NCBI GenBank assembly: GCA_947476645.1
Contig: CANJRM010000026.1
Location: forward strand, 1 to 32,370
DNA: 32,370 nt
Reading direction: 5' to 3'
DNA from: Bacteroidota bacterium
Lineage (GTDB): Bacteria; Bacteroidota; Bacteroidia; Chitinophagales; LD1
The translations under genes were made by a program, and so were the position numbers. Within the stretch, counting starts at the first letter, position 1, and the number at the start of each line of letters is the position of its first letter. The notes beneath the pieces were generated by a model. The model saw only the letters and a list, made by a program, of their open reading frames with translations. It did no database searches and had not been told where the DNA came from. Of this stretch, positions 6,788 through 16,882 are shown one piece after another.

Positions 6788-8332
6788 TCAAAAACTCATC
6801 TTCGGTTTACCCTTCGCATTACTGCGCTTAATGGTTTCAGAAGGTGTATTCTCCTTGGTTATTCTCCAGCCAATCGTAATAAAAGCAGTATGCGTGTTGA
6901 AGGTATTCTTCACTACAAAATCGGCATAAGGCGAGTTGGCTTCTTTAGTAGTGCTGTAGGCATAAGCAAAGTCGGCATAAAAACGTTTGCCGCGGTAACC
7001 AATGCCTGCGGTAATATTGTGTTTGGTTTCTGCATAGCCCTTCATTACATAATCCTTTTTGTAAGGAGTAGTGCTGAAAGCATAACCACAACGCAGGCGC
7101 AGCGTTTTGTAAGAACCTTCAAAGCCCGCGCGCACAGTGTGATTGAACGTGTAATACTTTTTCTGGTCGGCATTAGTGGCATCTGAGAAAGCTTTGTAAT
7201 CGCTGCCAAAATCAAACTTCGTGCTTCCGAAATTCTGAAATTCATAATCAACCGAAAGGAATCCAAACTCCTTGAAATAGAAACTGGCACTCGCAGTTCC
7301 TTTCATGGGCTCACGTATTTTGTATTTAAGCGGATACTGTTCTAACTGCAAACTGTAAGAAGCCGTATCGAAATACGAAGTTGTGGTTCCCAGATAGTTT
7401 TCGGTAAGGTTATAGAACGTAGGAATTTGATAAGCCAAACCCAAACGCATAAAAGCAGCAGGACGATAAATGATTCCGAACTTGGCATTAATACCTAAAC
7501 CGGTAGCACGGTAATTAGCCGTGTAAGTGTAATCCTGAAACAAATGCAAAGTGTCGTTTCCCTTCACTTCGGTAAACGTAGCATCGCGACTGTAAGTAAG
7601 AATAGAGAAACCAACTCCCGCACCGAAATAAAATTTATCGTTCAGGTTTCCGCCAAAAGCAATGTCTACGTGGTCAACCGCTCCCTTGCTTACAATGTTA
7701 CCCGTTTGCAAAACTTTTGGACGAACATTGCTTACGTAAATATGATTGACAGAATCAAAATCAATCAATGCCGTTTGCCACGCCAGCACCATTTCGGGAG
7801 GATAGTGACCGGCATCAAACGGATAGAAGGTTGAATTGACATAAGCCGTGTAAGCATCAATGCCACTGTTGTACAAATTAGTTCCCGAAAAATTCTCTAC
7901 GCGGTTAAACATGCTCTCACGCTGATAGTTAATCGCAAACGTGATAGCTTTGAACTTAACCGCACTAAAACTGAAATCGTTCGGTTTTTGTTCTTTGTTG
8001 AGCAATTTGCAAAACGCCACACCCGCCTGGTTAAAAAACAATTTGTTCGAATTAGCTTTCGTCAGCGAGCCGTCAAACTCTGCCTGATTATTCGCAATGT
8101 TTAAACCCGGTGTAATGGCAAAATCGGTAGAGCGATACAAACCTAAACCCGCAGGGTTAATAGAAACACTTCCTAAATCTGCCCCCACCGAACCATAAGC
8201 CGAAGCCGAACCTATAGAACGTGCCGTTCCGCTGATGCCTGAACGCGCATATAACAAGGCTTCATCATTATAAGTCTGCGCATGAATAATGCTAACAGAC
8301 AATAGAGATAAAAACAGAAGGAAGTGTTTCAT
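6788..8332 (-). CDS. outer-membrane transport protein, OmpP1/FadL-like
   Basis: 514 residues from the ATG at 8332; a GTG three codons upstream is the alternative. Signal peptide MKHFLLFLSLLSVSIIHAQ. The N-terminal GTARSIGSASAYGSVGADLGSVSINPAGLG is the signature of Bacteroidota OmpP1/FadL/TodX-type barrels (GxARxxxMGGAxxALxxDxSAxxxNPAGL). The rest is alternating aromatic beta strands (FYFGAGVGFSILTYS, MRLGLAYQIPTFYN, KRFYADFAYAYSTT), ending VKNTFNTHTAFITIGWRI before a basic tail. A hydrophobic-compound uptake channel is the family expectation; the substrate is unknown. The last ~20 residues (ENTPSETIKRSNAKGKPKMSF) are an unusual polar extension after the terminal strand. Confidence 0.8.
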   Translation of the reverse strand: MKHFLLFLSLLSVSIIHAQTYNDEALLYARSGISGTARSIGSASAYGSVGADLGSVSINPAGLGLYRSTDFAITPGLNIANNQAEFDGSLTKANSNKLFFNQAGVAFCKLLNKEQKPNDFSFSAVKFKAITFAINYQRESMFNRVENFSGTNLYNSGIDAYTAYVNSTFYPFDAGHYPPEMVLAWQTALIDFDSVNHIYVSNVRPKVLQTGNIVSKGAVDHVDIAFGGNLNDKFYFGAGVGFSILTYSRDATFTEVKGNDTLHLFQDYTYTANYRATGLGINAKFGIIYRPAAFMRLGLAYQIPTFYNLTENYLGTTTSYFDTASYSLQLEQYPLKYKIREPMKGTASASFYFKEFGFLSVDYEFQNFGSTKFDFGSDYKAFSDATNADQKKYYTFNHTVRAGFEGSYKTLRLRCGYAFSTTPYKKDYVMKGYAETKHNITAGIGYRGKRFYADFAYAYSTTKEANSPYADFVVKNTFNTHTAFITIGWRITKENTPSETIKRSNAKGKPKMSF

Positions 8333-8435
8333 GGTTTTCACTTAAGCATATAGAATAAGCACGAAGTTACCGCAACGTTTTATTAAGAATAGTTTTTTAA
8401 CGGAAGTTTATGAAAGGGCTTTGAGAACAGTCTGC

Positions 8436-8502
8436 TTTGTCATGCTGACCCTTCGACAGGCTCAGGGTGACAACTCTGTCGTGCTGAGTTTGTCGAAGCA
8501 TA
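8436..8502. repeat. dispersed GTCATGCTGA/GTCGAAGCAT repeat
   Basis: TTTGTCATGCTGACCCTTCGACAGG... followed by TGTCGTGCTGAGTTTGTCGAAGCAT is the same family as at 5297-5428, here as two head-to-tail diverged copies. Confidence 0.75.
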
Positions 8503-8506
8503 AACT

Positions 8507-8538
8507 AAAAACGCCTCGCATTTCTGCGGAGCGTTTTT
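8507..8538 (-). terminator. terminator after the 8574-9185 gene
   Basis: AAAAACGCCTCGC and GCGGAGCGTTTTT form an imperfect hairpin (two mismatched positions) flanked by A-run and T-run, so it could work on both strands. It lies 36 bp past the stop codon of the minus-strand barrel gene. Confidence 0.7.
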
Positions 8539-8573
8539 GTTGTATTGTCTAATGTCTATCGTCTTAAGTCTGT

Positions 8574-9185
8574 TTACAGCTTAAACACCACACCACCGTG
8601 AACTAACTTAGGGTAACCCAGTTCTACATTCACACCTACTTTATCGGTAAAGTAATAACGAGCACCTACCTGAACACCGCCCCATGCAAGCGGAACTATT
8701 TGATTTTCGGAACCCCAAAACTGAACTGCCACACCGCTACCTACATTCACACCCGCATAAATATCGAGCTTATCGGCATGAATATCTTTTCCTGTTTTAT
8801 CAGCAATCAATTGATAAAAGTGAAAATTAGCCAACACACCTACAGGCACGTTTACTTCAGGGTAGCTGTAATACCAACCTAATCCTGTTCCTCCGCCAAT
8901 ACCGGTAATAAAACCTACCCCCACATAATCATGCACCCCAAACTCACCCATAAAATTAAGCTGACCCGTTACAAACGAACTGTTATTTAAATACGAATAA
9001 CCATAGGGATTGTAAATACTGTAGTTGTTTACCCTTAAACCACCCGGGTAAATATGAAAGAACTGCGAAGCGCCTAAACCTAAACTAAGAACCTTTGAAT
9101 CTTTTGTCCATGCCTGAGCGTTGGTAGTAGTAGTTGTCGCCAAAACAGCCAGGCAAATCATTGTTGCATAAACTAACTTTTTCAT
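8574..9185 (-). CDS. small outer-membrane beta-barrel protein
   Basis: 203 residues with a signal peptide (MKKLVYATMICLAVLATTTTTNAQA). The mature part consists of about eight amphipathic beta strands with Gly/Tyr-rich turns (VLSLGLGASQFFHIYP, YVGVGFITGIGGGTGLGWYYSYP, VNVPVGVLANFHFYQLIA, LDIYAGVNVGSG, WGGVQVGARYYFTDKVGVNVELGYP) and ends in VVFKL, a typical barrel C-terminus. It matches the general OmpA-like/porin-family barrel class; a precise function cannot be given. Monocistronic, with its own promoter and terminator. Confidence 0.75.
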   Translation of the reverse strand: MKKLVYATMICLAVLATTTTTNAQAWTKDSKVLSLGLGASQFFHIYPGGLRVNNYSIYNPYGYSYLNNSSFVTGQLNFMGEFGVHDYVGVGFITGIGGGTGLGWYYSYPEVNVPVGVLANFHFYQLIADKTGKDIHADKLDIYAGVNVGSGVAVQFWGSENQIVPLAWGGVQVGARYYFTDKVGVNVELGYPKLVHGGVVFKL

Positions 9186-9219
9186 TTTGTTGAAGTTTTT
9201 TTGTGATTAAAATGCAGAG

Positions 9220-9253
9220 CAAATATATTGCATGCAAAGCACTGGCACACAAA
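9220..9253 (-). promoter_or_regulatory. promoter for the 8574-9185 barrel gene
   Basis: On the minus strand TATATTTG (9220-9227) matches the TAnnTTTG -7 box, and TTTG (9250-9253) lies 22 bp upstream as a candidate -33 element. Confidence 0.45.
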
Positions 9254-9338
9254 AGTTATGGACAAAACCTGTAAGCTGTTATCATGATTGTACTCATCTG
9301 TTTACACTTTGCATAAATCGGAATTCAATTTTTGAAAT

Positions 9339-9346
9339 TACATTTG
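9339..9346 (+). promoter_or_regulatory. -7 box before dihydroorotase
   Basis: TACATTTG matches TAnnTTTG and ends 12 bp before the chosen ATG at 9359, which would give a very short leader. No convincing -33 element. Confidence 0.35.
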
Positions 9347-9358
9347 CCCAACAAAATT

Positions 9359-10699
9359 ATGAGCGATTATATTATCCGCAACGCGAGCGTTATCAACGAA
9401 GGCAAAATTTTAAGCTCCGATATTCTCATTCGTGGCAAACGCATTGAGCGCATTGATTCTTCTTTCGATGTAAAGTTTAAAGTAGAAGAAATTAATGCCA
9501 AAGGTCTTTACCTCATGCCCGGCATTATTGACGACCAGGTTCATTTTCGCGAACCGGGTCTTACGCAAAAAGCAACTATTGAAACCGAAGCGCGTGCAGG
9601 AATTGCAGGCGGTGTTACCTCATTTATGGAAATGCCAAATACCGAACCTCCTGCATGTACTATCGAATTATTAGAAGACAAATATTCCATTGCTGAAAAA
9701 ACTTCTTTGGCTAACTACTCATTTTACATGGGCACCAATCATCACAACATAGCCGAGTTGATGAAGGTGGACAAAACAAAAGTCTGCGGCATCAAAATCT
9801 TTATGGGCTCTTCTACTGGCGATATGTTGGTTGATGAACCCGAAGTTTTAGAAAGAGTGTTCAGAGAGCGGGCAGATATTTTAATTGCCACGCACTGCGA
9901 AGATGACCGCCTCGTAAAAGAGCGCACAGAAATTTACAAACAGAAATACGGAGAGAATATTCCTTTCGAATGTCATGCTGAAATTCGCAATGAAGAGGTT
10001 TGTTTGAATTCATCGAGCTATGCGGTAGAGTTGGCGAAGAAATTCAATTCACGCCTGCATGTGTTTCATCTTTCCACTGCCGATGAACTCAAACTTTTTA
10101 GAAACGATATTCCGTTGAAAGAAAAAAGAATCACCAGCGAAATATGTGTGCATCATCTTTGGTTCGATAAAAGTGATTATGCACGGTTGGGAAGTAAAAT
10201 CAAATGCAATCCCGCTATCAAAGATGCGCACCATAAAAAGGAATTGTTTGCCGCCATGCTTGACGACCGCTTAGATGTGATAGCCACCGACCATGCACCA
10301 CATACTATCGAAGAGAAAAACAATTCTTATCTCAAAGCACCTTCCGGTTTGCCCTTGATTCAGCATTCGTTGAATACGATGTTGCAATTCTATCACGACA
10401 AGAAAATTTCGTTGGAGAAGATTGTAGAAAAGATGTGTCATGCACCTGCTATATGCTTTGAAGTAAAAGACCGAGGCTACCTGCGCGAAGGTTACTTTGC
10501 CGACATGGTTTTGTTTGACACCACAACCAATTGGAAGGTTGATGCTTCGAACATTCTTTACAAATGCGGCTGGAGCCCGTTTGATGGTTACGAGTTCAAA
10601 GGAAAGGTTTCTAAAACTTTTGTCAACGGTAATCTGGTTTACAACAACGGTGTGTTTGATGAAAAGGTAAAGGGCGAGCGGTTAGAGTTTGTTCGTTAA
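9359..10699 (+). CDS. pyrC: dihydroorotase
   Basis: 446 residues from the ATG at 9359. The enzyme makes dihydroorotate from N-carbamoyl-aspartate, third step of pyrimidine synthesis, in the cytoplasm. Amidohydrolase motifs in order: DDQVHFREPG (58-67), AGGVTSFMEMPNT (83-95), K146 in CGIKIFMGSSTG (metal-bridging Lys position), H179 in THCEDD, H237 in HLSTADE, EICVHHLWFD (261-270), and D311 in ATDHAPHT followed by APSGLPLIQHSL. It is the longer dihydroorotase/allantoinase-like class, not the 345-residue E. coli type. Odd point: the usual HxH metal pair is Q60-V-H62, as I recall for other Bacteroidota homologues. Allantoinase or hydantoinase is the main alternative. Transcribed alone. Confidence 0.88.
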   Translation: MSDYIIRNASVINEGKILSSDILIRGKRIERIDSSFDVKFKVEEINAKGLYLMPGIIDDQVHFREPGLTQKATIETEARAGIAGGVTSFMEMPNTEPPACTIELLEDKYSIAEKTSLANYSFYMGTNHHNIAELMKVDKTKVCGIKIFMGSSTGDMLVDEPEVLERVFRERADILIATHCEDDRLVKERTEIYKQKYGENIPFECHAEIRNEEVCLNSSSYAVELAKKFNSRLHVFHLSTADELKLFRNDIPLKEKRITSEICVHHLWFDKSDYARLGSKIKCNPAIKDAHHKKELFAAMLDDRLDVIATDHAPHTIEEKNNSYLKAPSGLPLIQHSLNTMLQFYHDKKISLEKIVEKMCHAPAICFEVKDRGYLREGYFADMVLFDTTTNWKVDASNILYKCGWSPFDGYEFKGKVSKTFVNGNLVYNNGVFDEKVKGERLEFVR

Positions 10700-10710
10700 C
10701 TAAAGCGCTA

Positions 10711-10811
10711 TGTCATTCCGAGTTTTGGCTTTGCAAAACGAGGAATCTTGTATTGCTCTGAGATAAAATACAAGTTCCTTCACTACGCAGAGCCTTCGTT
10801 CAGGATGACAA
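10711..10811. repeat. GTCATTCCGAG...AGGATGACA intergenic repeat
   Basis: Starts TGTCATTCCGAG, contains GAGGAATCTTG and an 8-bp inverted repeat CTTGTATT...AATACAAG, and ends TTCAGGATGACA, which is complementary to the start. This layout is typical of dispersed Bacteroidota palindromic repeats. Only this copy is present in the window. Confidence 0.6.
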
Positions 10812-10843
10812 ACACCTTCTTCAGCATTTGCTAACTTGCATTC

Positions 10844-11944
10844 ATGCGCATACTTCTTCTCGAAACATTCTTTACAGGCTCTCACAAAAAATGGGCAGAA
10901 GAATTTCAACGATTTAGTAAACACGAAATTGAAATCTTATCACTCAGCGGTCATCATTGGAAATGGCGAATGCATGGTGGTGCAGTGACTTTGGCTTCGA
11001 AGTTTACGGACGGAAAAGCAAAACCCGATTTGATTCTTGCGACAGATATGCTCGACCTCAATCTCTTTCTTTCACTCACAAGAACCTGGTCACACAATAT
11101 TCCTACGGCAATTTACTTCCACGAAAACCAATTGAACTATCCGTGGAGTCCCACTGATAAGGATGTAAAACTTCAACGCGATAATCATTATGCGTTTATC
11201 AATTATGCTTCTGCCTTAACAGCCGATAAAGTGTTTTTCAATTCGCAATACCATCACGATGCTTTTCTTGATGAACTGCCTAAATTCTTAAAAGCATTTC
11301 CCGATTACAATAATTTAGAAACAGTTGAAGCCATTCGAAATAAATCTTCGGTGCTTCCGCTGCCGCTTGATTTAAGAAAGTTCGATGAACACAAGCCCAA
11401 AGAAATTGTAAAGCCCAACCGCGCGGTTATACTGTGGAATCACCGTTGGGAATACGACAAAAATCCGGAACGTTTCTTTAATGCTTTGTTTGAAATAGCC
11501 GACCGCGGAATTGATTTCAAATTGATTGTGTTAGGAGAGGAGTATGAAAAACATCCGCCAATATTTGATAAAGCAAAAGAGAAACTTGCTGCCAATATTC
11601 TCCACTGGGGTTATGCCGAAACCTTTAATGAATACTGCAAATGGTTATGGATGGCAGATATGCTCCCCGTTACTTCCACTCAGGATTTCTTTGGCGGCAG
11701 TGTGGTCGAGGCCATGTATTGCAACGTGGTTCCTTTCTTGCCTAAGCGCTTAGCTTATCCCGAACATATTCCTGCGCAGTTTCATTCCACCTTCTTTTAT
11801 GATGAAGAAGATTTCGTCAACAAAATTCAGCGTAGAATTATGGATGTAAAATATTTACGCGTAATGGATACACAACAATATGCGCGCAAATACGACTGGA
11901 GTAATTTGATTGCAAGTTACGATGAGGCTATGCATTTGAAATAA
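10844..11944 (+). CDS. GT4-type glycosyltransferase with DUF3524 (QTMAN-like) domain
   Basis: 366 residues, cytoplasmic. The N-terminal ~170 residues match the domain of tRNA-queuosine alpha-mannosyltransferase (formerly GTDC1/DUF3524): LLLETFFTGSHKKWAEEF (4-21), LSLSGHHWKWRMHGGA, DLILATDMLDLNLFLSL, YFHENQLNYPWSP and FINYASALTADKVFFNSQYH. The C-terminal GT-B half has LWNHRWEYDKNPERFF, LGEEYEKHPP, LHWGYAE and the nucleotide-sugar-binding STQDFFGGSVVEAMYCNVVPFLP. In vertebrates the homologue adds mannose to queuosine in tRNA-Asp. Whether the bacterial protein modifies queuosine is inference; no queuosine genes lie nearby. The domain call is firm, the substrate is not. Confidence 0.8.
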   Translation: MRILLLETFFTGSHKKWAEEFQRFSKHEIEILSLSGHHWKWRMHGGAVTLASKFTDGKAKPDLILATDMLDLNLFLSLTRTWSHNIPTAIYFHENQLNYPWSPTDKDVKLQRDNHYAFINYASALTADKVFFNSQYHHDAFLDELPKFLKAFPDYNNLETVEAIRNKSSVLPLPLDLRKFDEHKPKEIVKPNRAVILWNHRWEYDKNPERFFNALFEIADRGIDFKLIVLGEEYEKHPPIFDKAKEKLAANILHWGYAETFNEYCKWLWMADMLPVTSTQDFFGGSVVEAMYCNVVPFLPKRLAYPEHIPAQFHSTFFYDEEDFVNKIQRRIMDVKYLRVMDTQQYARKYDWSNLIASYDEAMHLK

Positions 11945-11956
11945 AGGAACCCGTTC

Positions 11957-14900
11957 TTATGATTTCTTCTCTAACACTTTCTCCTCCGCCTTATGCATCT
12001 CTGGTTTTGCTGGCTCTGTAGCTTCAAAAGTTTTCAGCTTGCCGCTATAGAAAATGCCTTTCTCTGCCGGTTGATTGTATAATGCAGGCATTAAGTATTT
12101 CCCTTTCTGTCCGCTTGGTTTCATGCGCTCTGCCGAAACATTCTCCGGATGCTGCTGCACAAACAAATCGTTTCGGTCGGCATATACATACCACGATACT
12201 TTCATGCCGTTGTGTCCACCTGCAATCGAGAACTTACCGTTAGCATCTATTTCTGTTTTCACAAACAAATTAGCCGCAGCACCAATTGGCGTAAGCACAT
12301 ACGAAAACTCTTTGTTGATGGCATGGAAATAATCAGGCAATTGAATTTCGGCTTCGCCATTGGCGTTAAGTATAGCATTGCCTCTATAAACGTTCAACAC
12401 CTCAGGTGATTCCAAAGCAAAGTGACGAAGCAATTTGTTTTCAGGATCAAGTGGATGGTCAATTTCAAATGATTTTACACCTGTGGCAGTTTGATTACCC
12501 AGGGCATAAACCCCCGCATTATTTCCCTCCCCATAAACACCGTAACCAAACCCTGCGGCCGGGGTAGATAAACCATAAACACCGATAGCATTATAATTGC
12601 CCACTGTAGTAAACTCGCCACGCACTGCCTGCGAATTATCATCAGCAGCCTTTACCTGAAATATACCACTACGAATACCCATCGAAACTCCTTGTACCGC
12701 TGCTGCTTGAGAATATACTGCTACACTTGTACCGGTAGATGCCTGTGTAAAATATCCAACAGGATTTATCGAACTGGTTAACGTGTTTTGCGCTTGGAAC
12801 ACAATAGAGTTTCCTACATGGTAGGCATAAAGAGCAGCGCTGGTCGAGGCAGCATTCATTTGTTGGAAATTTCCTGCTCTTCCTGTTCCACTATGCTGAA
12901 CAGAAATACCTAAGTCGGTATTTGTTGCACCCATATAAAGGTCAATACCTCTGCCTGTGGTTCCGTTCTTTTGAATTTCCATACCATCACCGGTAGAAGT
13001 GGAGTTGACAAACAGAAAAGCCGCCATACCGGAAGTTCCCATAGACCTGCCCGCTATAGCTGTATTTGCCGCATATGAATACGCAGAAAACTGGTCTGTA
13101 GCAACCGGAACGGTGTTGTTTACTACTACGTTACCTGTCGAAGTTAAACGCATGTATTCTGTGTTATTGGACCTGAAGGCCACATCCTGTGCATCGGTAG
13201 TTCCTACAAAATTAGTTGCAGGTGCTGTTCCTGAATTTCCTGTTAGCGACCAATAAGAAGTTCCACCACCACCTGCCTGGTTGTTAGTAGAAATTACAAT
13301 CCATCTGGAGTCTGTTGAATTATACTGAAGTGTAACAGAACCACCGCCACCGTTTGGCGAGGCTACACCGTTAATTACTATATCGGCTCCTGTTCCTGTA
13401 ATGAATCTATTGGTAGCCGATGAGAAACCATTTTGATGAGCTATTGTCATTTGATAAGCTGTAGTGTTATATAAGGTCACTAATCTACCATCTGTTCCGC
13501 CCTGAAAGCCGGTAATAGTAAAAGCTCCTCCCGGTCCCTGAACACGATAGTATGAGAACTTAGTTGCTTCCAAATTGATATTATTGTTGGTTACACCGGT
13601 GGCAAGTGTAAGATTAGCCGAGCGCCATGCTACATCACCATTCACATCGAACTTAGTGCGCGGGTTGGTATTCATTACACCCACTTTATTATTTCCTGTA
13701 ACGGAGAAGATATCCGTGGTCAAAATGTTGTTGTAATAACGCACATTAAACTGCGAAGCCGAATCCTGTGTAGCATGCGGATAGGCATTGGTTTGCCAGT
13801 ATTTATTTCCGCCCGTTAAGTTCTGATAATTCATTCTGCTTTGGTCATCGGCAGTTTCGTATAGTAAAAGCTCGGGGTCAGAAGTAGAAGCATCGTGATG
13901 AATATCCATCTTAGCCGAAGGCGTAGTTGTGTTCACGCCTACTCTACCGTTTCTGTCAATACGCATTCTTTCAGCCGAAGTAGCAAAGCCGCCAGGAGTT
14001 GTTGAAAACGCAATGCGAGTAGGCAAGCTCGAACTGTTTACAGTGCTGTCCACCACTGCCGAAATTTGCGCACCACTCGAGTAGAGCGTTCCATCCCATC
14101 CCTGCATTTGAATAGTACCGAGTTCATCACCACTGGCTACGGCAGTAGGAGCAGCGAGCGTTCCTTTAGCCCGTTGAAAAATATTGTAAACAGCCGAAGC
14201 AGATGCACTGCGGTAAAGCACATTCACTACTGTGCCCTGACTTGCCACTTCTAATTTTGCATTGGTGTGGGTAGCTCCAATACCATTGGTAGCGGTACCA
14301 ATACCTACTTTGCCGGCTGTGTTGTATCGAACTACCTCTGTGTTATTGGTTCTGAAAACCAAATCAACATTATCGGTGGTTCCTAAAAAGTTTGTGGTGG
14401 CTGAGGTAGCTGCATTACCTATTAAACTCCATGAAGCATCACCAAGAGTGCTTACTGCAATAGAAATCCAACGATTATCTACCGTGTTGTATTGTAAAGT
14501 AATTGAAGCACCGTTTGGCACGGTGATATCGCCACCGGTACCAGTTATAATTCTGTTCGCGGCCAATGAACCGGCATTTTGTTCCAGAATGTCGAGATTG
14601 TTAACTGTAGCATTGTAGATGGTTATAATTCTTCCATCAACTCCACCTGTGAAACCTGAAATAGAATAATCGCCAGCCGGGCCGGTAATACGATAAGAAG
14701 AAAACTTATTGGTAGTGGTATTGAGGTTATTGAAAAGTGTACCGGCACCAATGTTGTAGTTATAAACGCGATACGCGTAATCGCCATTAATGTCGAAAAC
14801 GGTTAAAGGAAGTGCAGTTGTAACACCAACATTTGTACCGTTATCAAACAATATAGAATTGCAAGTAGTAGACGAACTTGTGAACTTGGTTACATAGTTA

Positions 14901-16798
14901 GTTGTAGCTCCTGCACAAAAAGAACTTGTTCCACTTGGTCCTGTGCTTCCCGTAGAGCCGGTAGCTCCGTTACTTCCGGTGGCTCCAGTTACACCAACTC
15001 CCGTAGCTCCTGTAATTCCAATTCCAGTGGCCCCTGTAGTTCCGTTACTTCCTGTATTGCCTGTTATACCTTGTGCACCTGTAGCTCCTGTAATTCCAAT
15101 ACCTGTTGCACCTGTAGTTCCATTATTTCCTGTAACACCAGTAACACCAACACCTGTTGCTCCTGTTGTTCCATTAGCTCCTGTAACTCCGTTTGTTCCA
15201 GTAGCACCTGTAGCTCCGTTATTTCCTGTTGCTCCAGTAACACCAACACCAGTTACTCCTGTAGTTCCATTAGCTCCTGTAACTCCGTTTGTTCCAGTAG
15301 CACCTGTAGCTCCGTTATTTCCTGTTGCTCCAGTAACACCAACACCTGTTGCTCCTGTAGTTCCATTAGCTCCTGTAACTCCGTTTGCTCCGGTAGCACC
15401 TATTGTTCCGTTGTTTCCAGTTGCACCGGTTACTCCAACACCCGTTGCTCCTGTTGTTCCGTTAGTTCCTGTAACTCCGTTTGCTCCGGTAGCACCTGTT
15501 GTTCCGTTGTTTCCAGTTGCACCAGTAACACCAACACCAGTTACTCCTGTAGTTCCATTAGCTCCTGTAACTCCGTTTGTTCCAGTAGCACCTGTAGCTC
15601 CGTTATTTCCTGTTGCACCAGTAACACCAACACCTGTTGCTCCTGTGCTTCCGTTATTTCCTGTAACTCCATTTGCGCCCGTTGTTCCTGTATTACCTGT
15701 TGTTCCTTGTGCACCTGTAGCTCCTGTTATTCCAATTCCCGTTGCACCTGTTGTTCCATTAGCTCCGGTTGCCCCTGTAGTTCCGTTATTTCCTGTAGCA
15801 CCTGTTACTCCCGCACCTGTAGCACCCGTAACACCAACAGCACCCGTGGCTCCTATATTACCCGTAACACCTTGTGCTCCTGTGGCACCTGTTAAACCAA
15901 TACCTGTATTTCCTTGTAACCCTTGTGAACCTGTATCACCAGTAGAACCAGTAACACCTGGGTTACCCTGTGCTCCTGTGTTTCCTGTTACTCCAATACC
16001 TGTAGCTCCAACAACACCGGTTGCTCCTGTATTGCCTGTAACCCCTTGTGCTCCTGTAGCACCAGTTAATCCAACGCCAGTATTTCCTTGTAATCCCTGT
16101 GGTCCTGTATCGCCAGTAGCTCCGGTAACACCTTGAATACCCTGTGCGCCTGTTGTTCCTGTTACTCCAACACCTGTAGCACCAACAGAACCTGTTGCTC
16201 CATCAATACCGGTAGGTCCTGTAGCACCTGTAGCTCCTGCTCCTGTAACTCCAATTGCCCCTGTAGCACCCGTGTTTCCTGTGTTGCCATTTAAGCCATT
16301 AAAACCACTAGGGCCTGTTGGGCCCGTTGCTCCTCCGCCTGCTCCAGTAACACCTGCAGGACCTGTTGGTCCACCCGGTCCTATAGGACCGCTGGGTCCT
16401 GTAGCACTGTTACCTGCAAACAATGCGTAAGGAACGCTGATAAGTTGTGAGGTTCCCATGTTGGTATAAACTCCCGAATTATTAACGTCTACTTCTACCT
16501 GAAGATATTTTCCACCGTTAGCCCAGTTGACTACTGCTAAAGTTCCAAAGGTTCCTATCTGAACATTAACTAAACCAAACTGATTTGCTGTAGTGTTATT
16601 CGTTTCTGTATAGACTACTGCTCCACCCGCAGTTTGGTCATGAATGGTAAAGCGTAAAGAAACGGGTGTTCCTGTAGCTACCGGTTGACCGGAGTTATCG
16701 CGTACTACCGCCTGATAGTTCATTTTTTGCGGAGGGGCTTGTGCTATAGATACAAGAGCAAACAGAACTGCCGCAGCAAGGAGTAATACTTTATTCAT
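11957..16798 (-). CDS. giant secreted collagen-like protein
   Basis: 1613 residues. Signal peptide (1 to about 20, ending SIAQA). Residues 22-130 are the exported N-terminal domain (MNYQAVVRD ... [12 protein letters not shown]) shared with the 3979-4803 protein. From about 134 to 625 runs a near-perfect Gly-X-Y collagen-like region dominated by GAT, GVT and GNN triplets, Thr-rich and Pro-poor, which would need Thr glycosylation or metal to be stable since bacteria lack Pro hydroxylation. Residues about 630-1380 are tail-fibre-like beta modules with two copies of a [18 protein letters not shown] ... [13 protein letters not shown]...FR.NNTE unit and [15 protein letters not shown] steps. The end ([22 protein letters not shown]...) is a conserved C-terminal domain with a Lys/Glu-rich tail. 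Probably a surface fibre; no type IX sorting domain seen. Confidence 0.85.
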   Translation of the reverse strand: MNKVLLLAAAVLFALVSIAQAPPQKMNYQAVVRDNSGQPVATGTPVSLRFTIHDQTAGGAVVYTETNNTTANQFGLVNVQIGTFGTLAVVNWANGGKYLQVEVDVNNSGVYTNMGTSQLISVPYALFAGNSATGPSGPIGPGGPTGPAGVTGAGGGATGPTGPSGFNGLNGNTGNTGATGAIGVTGAGATGATGPTGIDGATGSVGATGVGVTGTTGAQGIQGVTGATGDTGPQGLQGNTGVGLTGATGAQGVTGNTGATGVVGATGIGVTGNTGAQGNPGVTGSTGDTGSQGLQGNTGIGLTGATGAQGVTGNIGATGAVGVTGATGAGVTGATGNNGTTGATGANGTTGATGIGITGATGAQGTTGNTGTTGANGVTGNNGSTGATGVGVTGATGNNGATGATGTNGVTGANGTTGVTGVGVTGATGNNGTTGATGANGVTGTNGTTGATGVGVTGATGNNGTIGATGANGVTGANGTTGATGVGVTGATGNNGATGATGTNGVTGANGTTGVTGVGVTGATGNNGATGATGTNGVTGANGTTGATGVGVTGVTGNNGTTGATGIGITGATGAQGITGNTGSNGTTGATGIGITGATGVGVTGATGSNGATGSTGSTGPSGTSSFCAGATTNYVTKFTSSSTTCNSILFDNGTNVGVTTALPLTVFDINGDYAYRVYNYNIGAGTLFNNLNTTTNKFSSYRITGPAGDYSISGFTGGVDGRIITIYNATVNNLDILEQNAGSLAANRIITGTGGDITVPNGASITLQYNTVDNRWISIAVSTLGDASWSLIGNAATSATTNFLGTTDNVDLVFRTNNTEVVRYNTAGKVGIGTATNGIGATHTNAKLEVASQGTVVNVLYRSASASAVYNIFQRAKGTLAAPTAVASGDELGTIQMQGWDGTLYSSGAQISAVVDSTVNSSSLPTRIAFSTTPGGFATSAERMRIDRNGRVGVNTTTPSAKMDIHHDASTSDPELLLYETADDQSRMNYQNLTGGNKYWQTNAYPHATQDSASQFNVRYYNNILTTDIFSVTGNNKVGVMNTNPRTKFDVNGDVAWRSANLTLATGVTNNNINLEATKFSYYRVQGPGGAFTITGFQGGTDGRLVTLYNTTAYQMTIAHQNGFSSATNRFITGTGADIVINGVASPNGGGGSVTLQYNSTDSRWIVISTNNQAGGGGTSYWSLTGNSGTAPATNFVGTTDAQDVAFRSNNTEYMRLTSTGNVVVNNTVPVATDQFSAYSYAANTAIAGRSMGTSGMAAFLFVNSTSTGDGMEIQKNGTTGRGIDLYMGATNTDLGISVQHSGTGRAGNFQQMNAASTSAALYAYHVGNSIVFQAQNTLTSSINPVGYFTQASTGTSVAVYSQAAAVQGVSMGIRSGIFQVKAADDNSQAVRGEFTTVGNYNAIGVYGLSTPAAGFGYGVYGEGNNAGVYALGNQTATGVKSFEIDHPLDPENKLLRHFALESPEVLNVYRGNAILNANGEAEIQLPDYFHAINKEFSYVLTPIGAAANLFVKTEIDANGKFSIAGGHNGMKVSWYVYADRNDLFVQQHPENVSAERMKPSGQKGKYLMPALYNQPAEKGIFYSGKLKTFEATEPAKPEMHKAEEKVLEKKS
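14925..16399 (-). repeat. DNA repeats encoding the Gly-X-Thr collagen-like region
   Basis: About 490 codons of GlyXY triplets built from nested repeats (9-bp triplet units, and longer blocks such as the repeated [18 protein letters not shown] segment). Blocks in the central part are nearly identical, so slippage or recombination is expected to change the length between strains. Confidence 0.85.
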
Positions 16799-16882
16799 GA
16801 AGTAAAAATGTAGCGTGATTATTAAGAGCGATAAATATAAACCATGAGATGGGAAAAATCAACAAGTAGTTGCTGATGATTA

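Noticed and set aside
15071..15895. 274-codon Cys/Ser-rich plus-strand ORF
   Set aside because: Another antisense frame of the same repeats.
14943..16136. 397-codon plus-strand ORF rich in Pro and Val
   Set aside because: It is the antisense reading of the Gly-X-Thr collagen-like repeats; the minus-strand frame has signal peptide, domains and proper ends.
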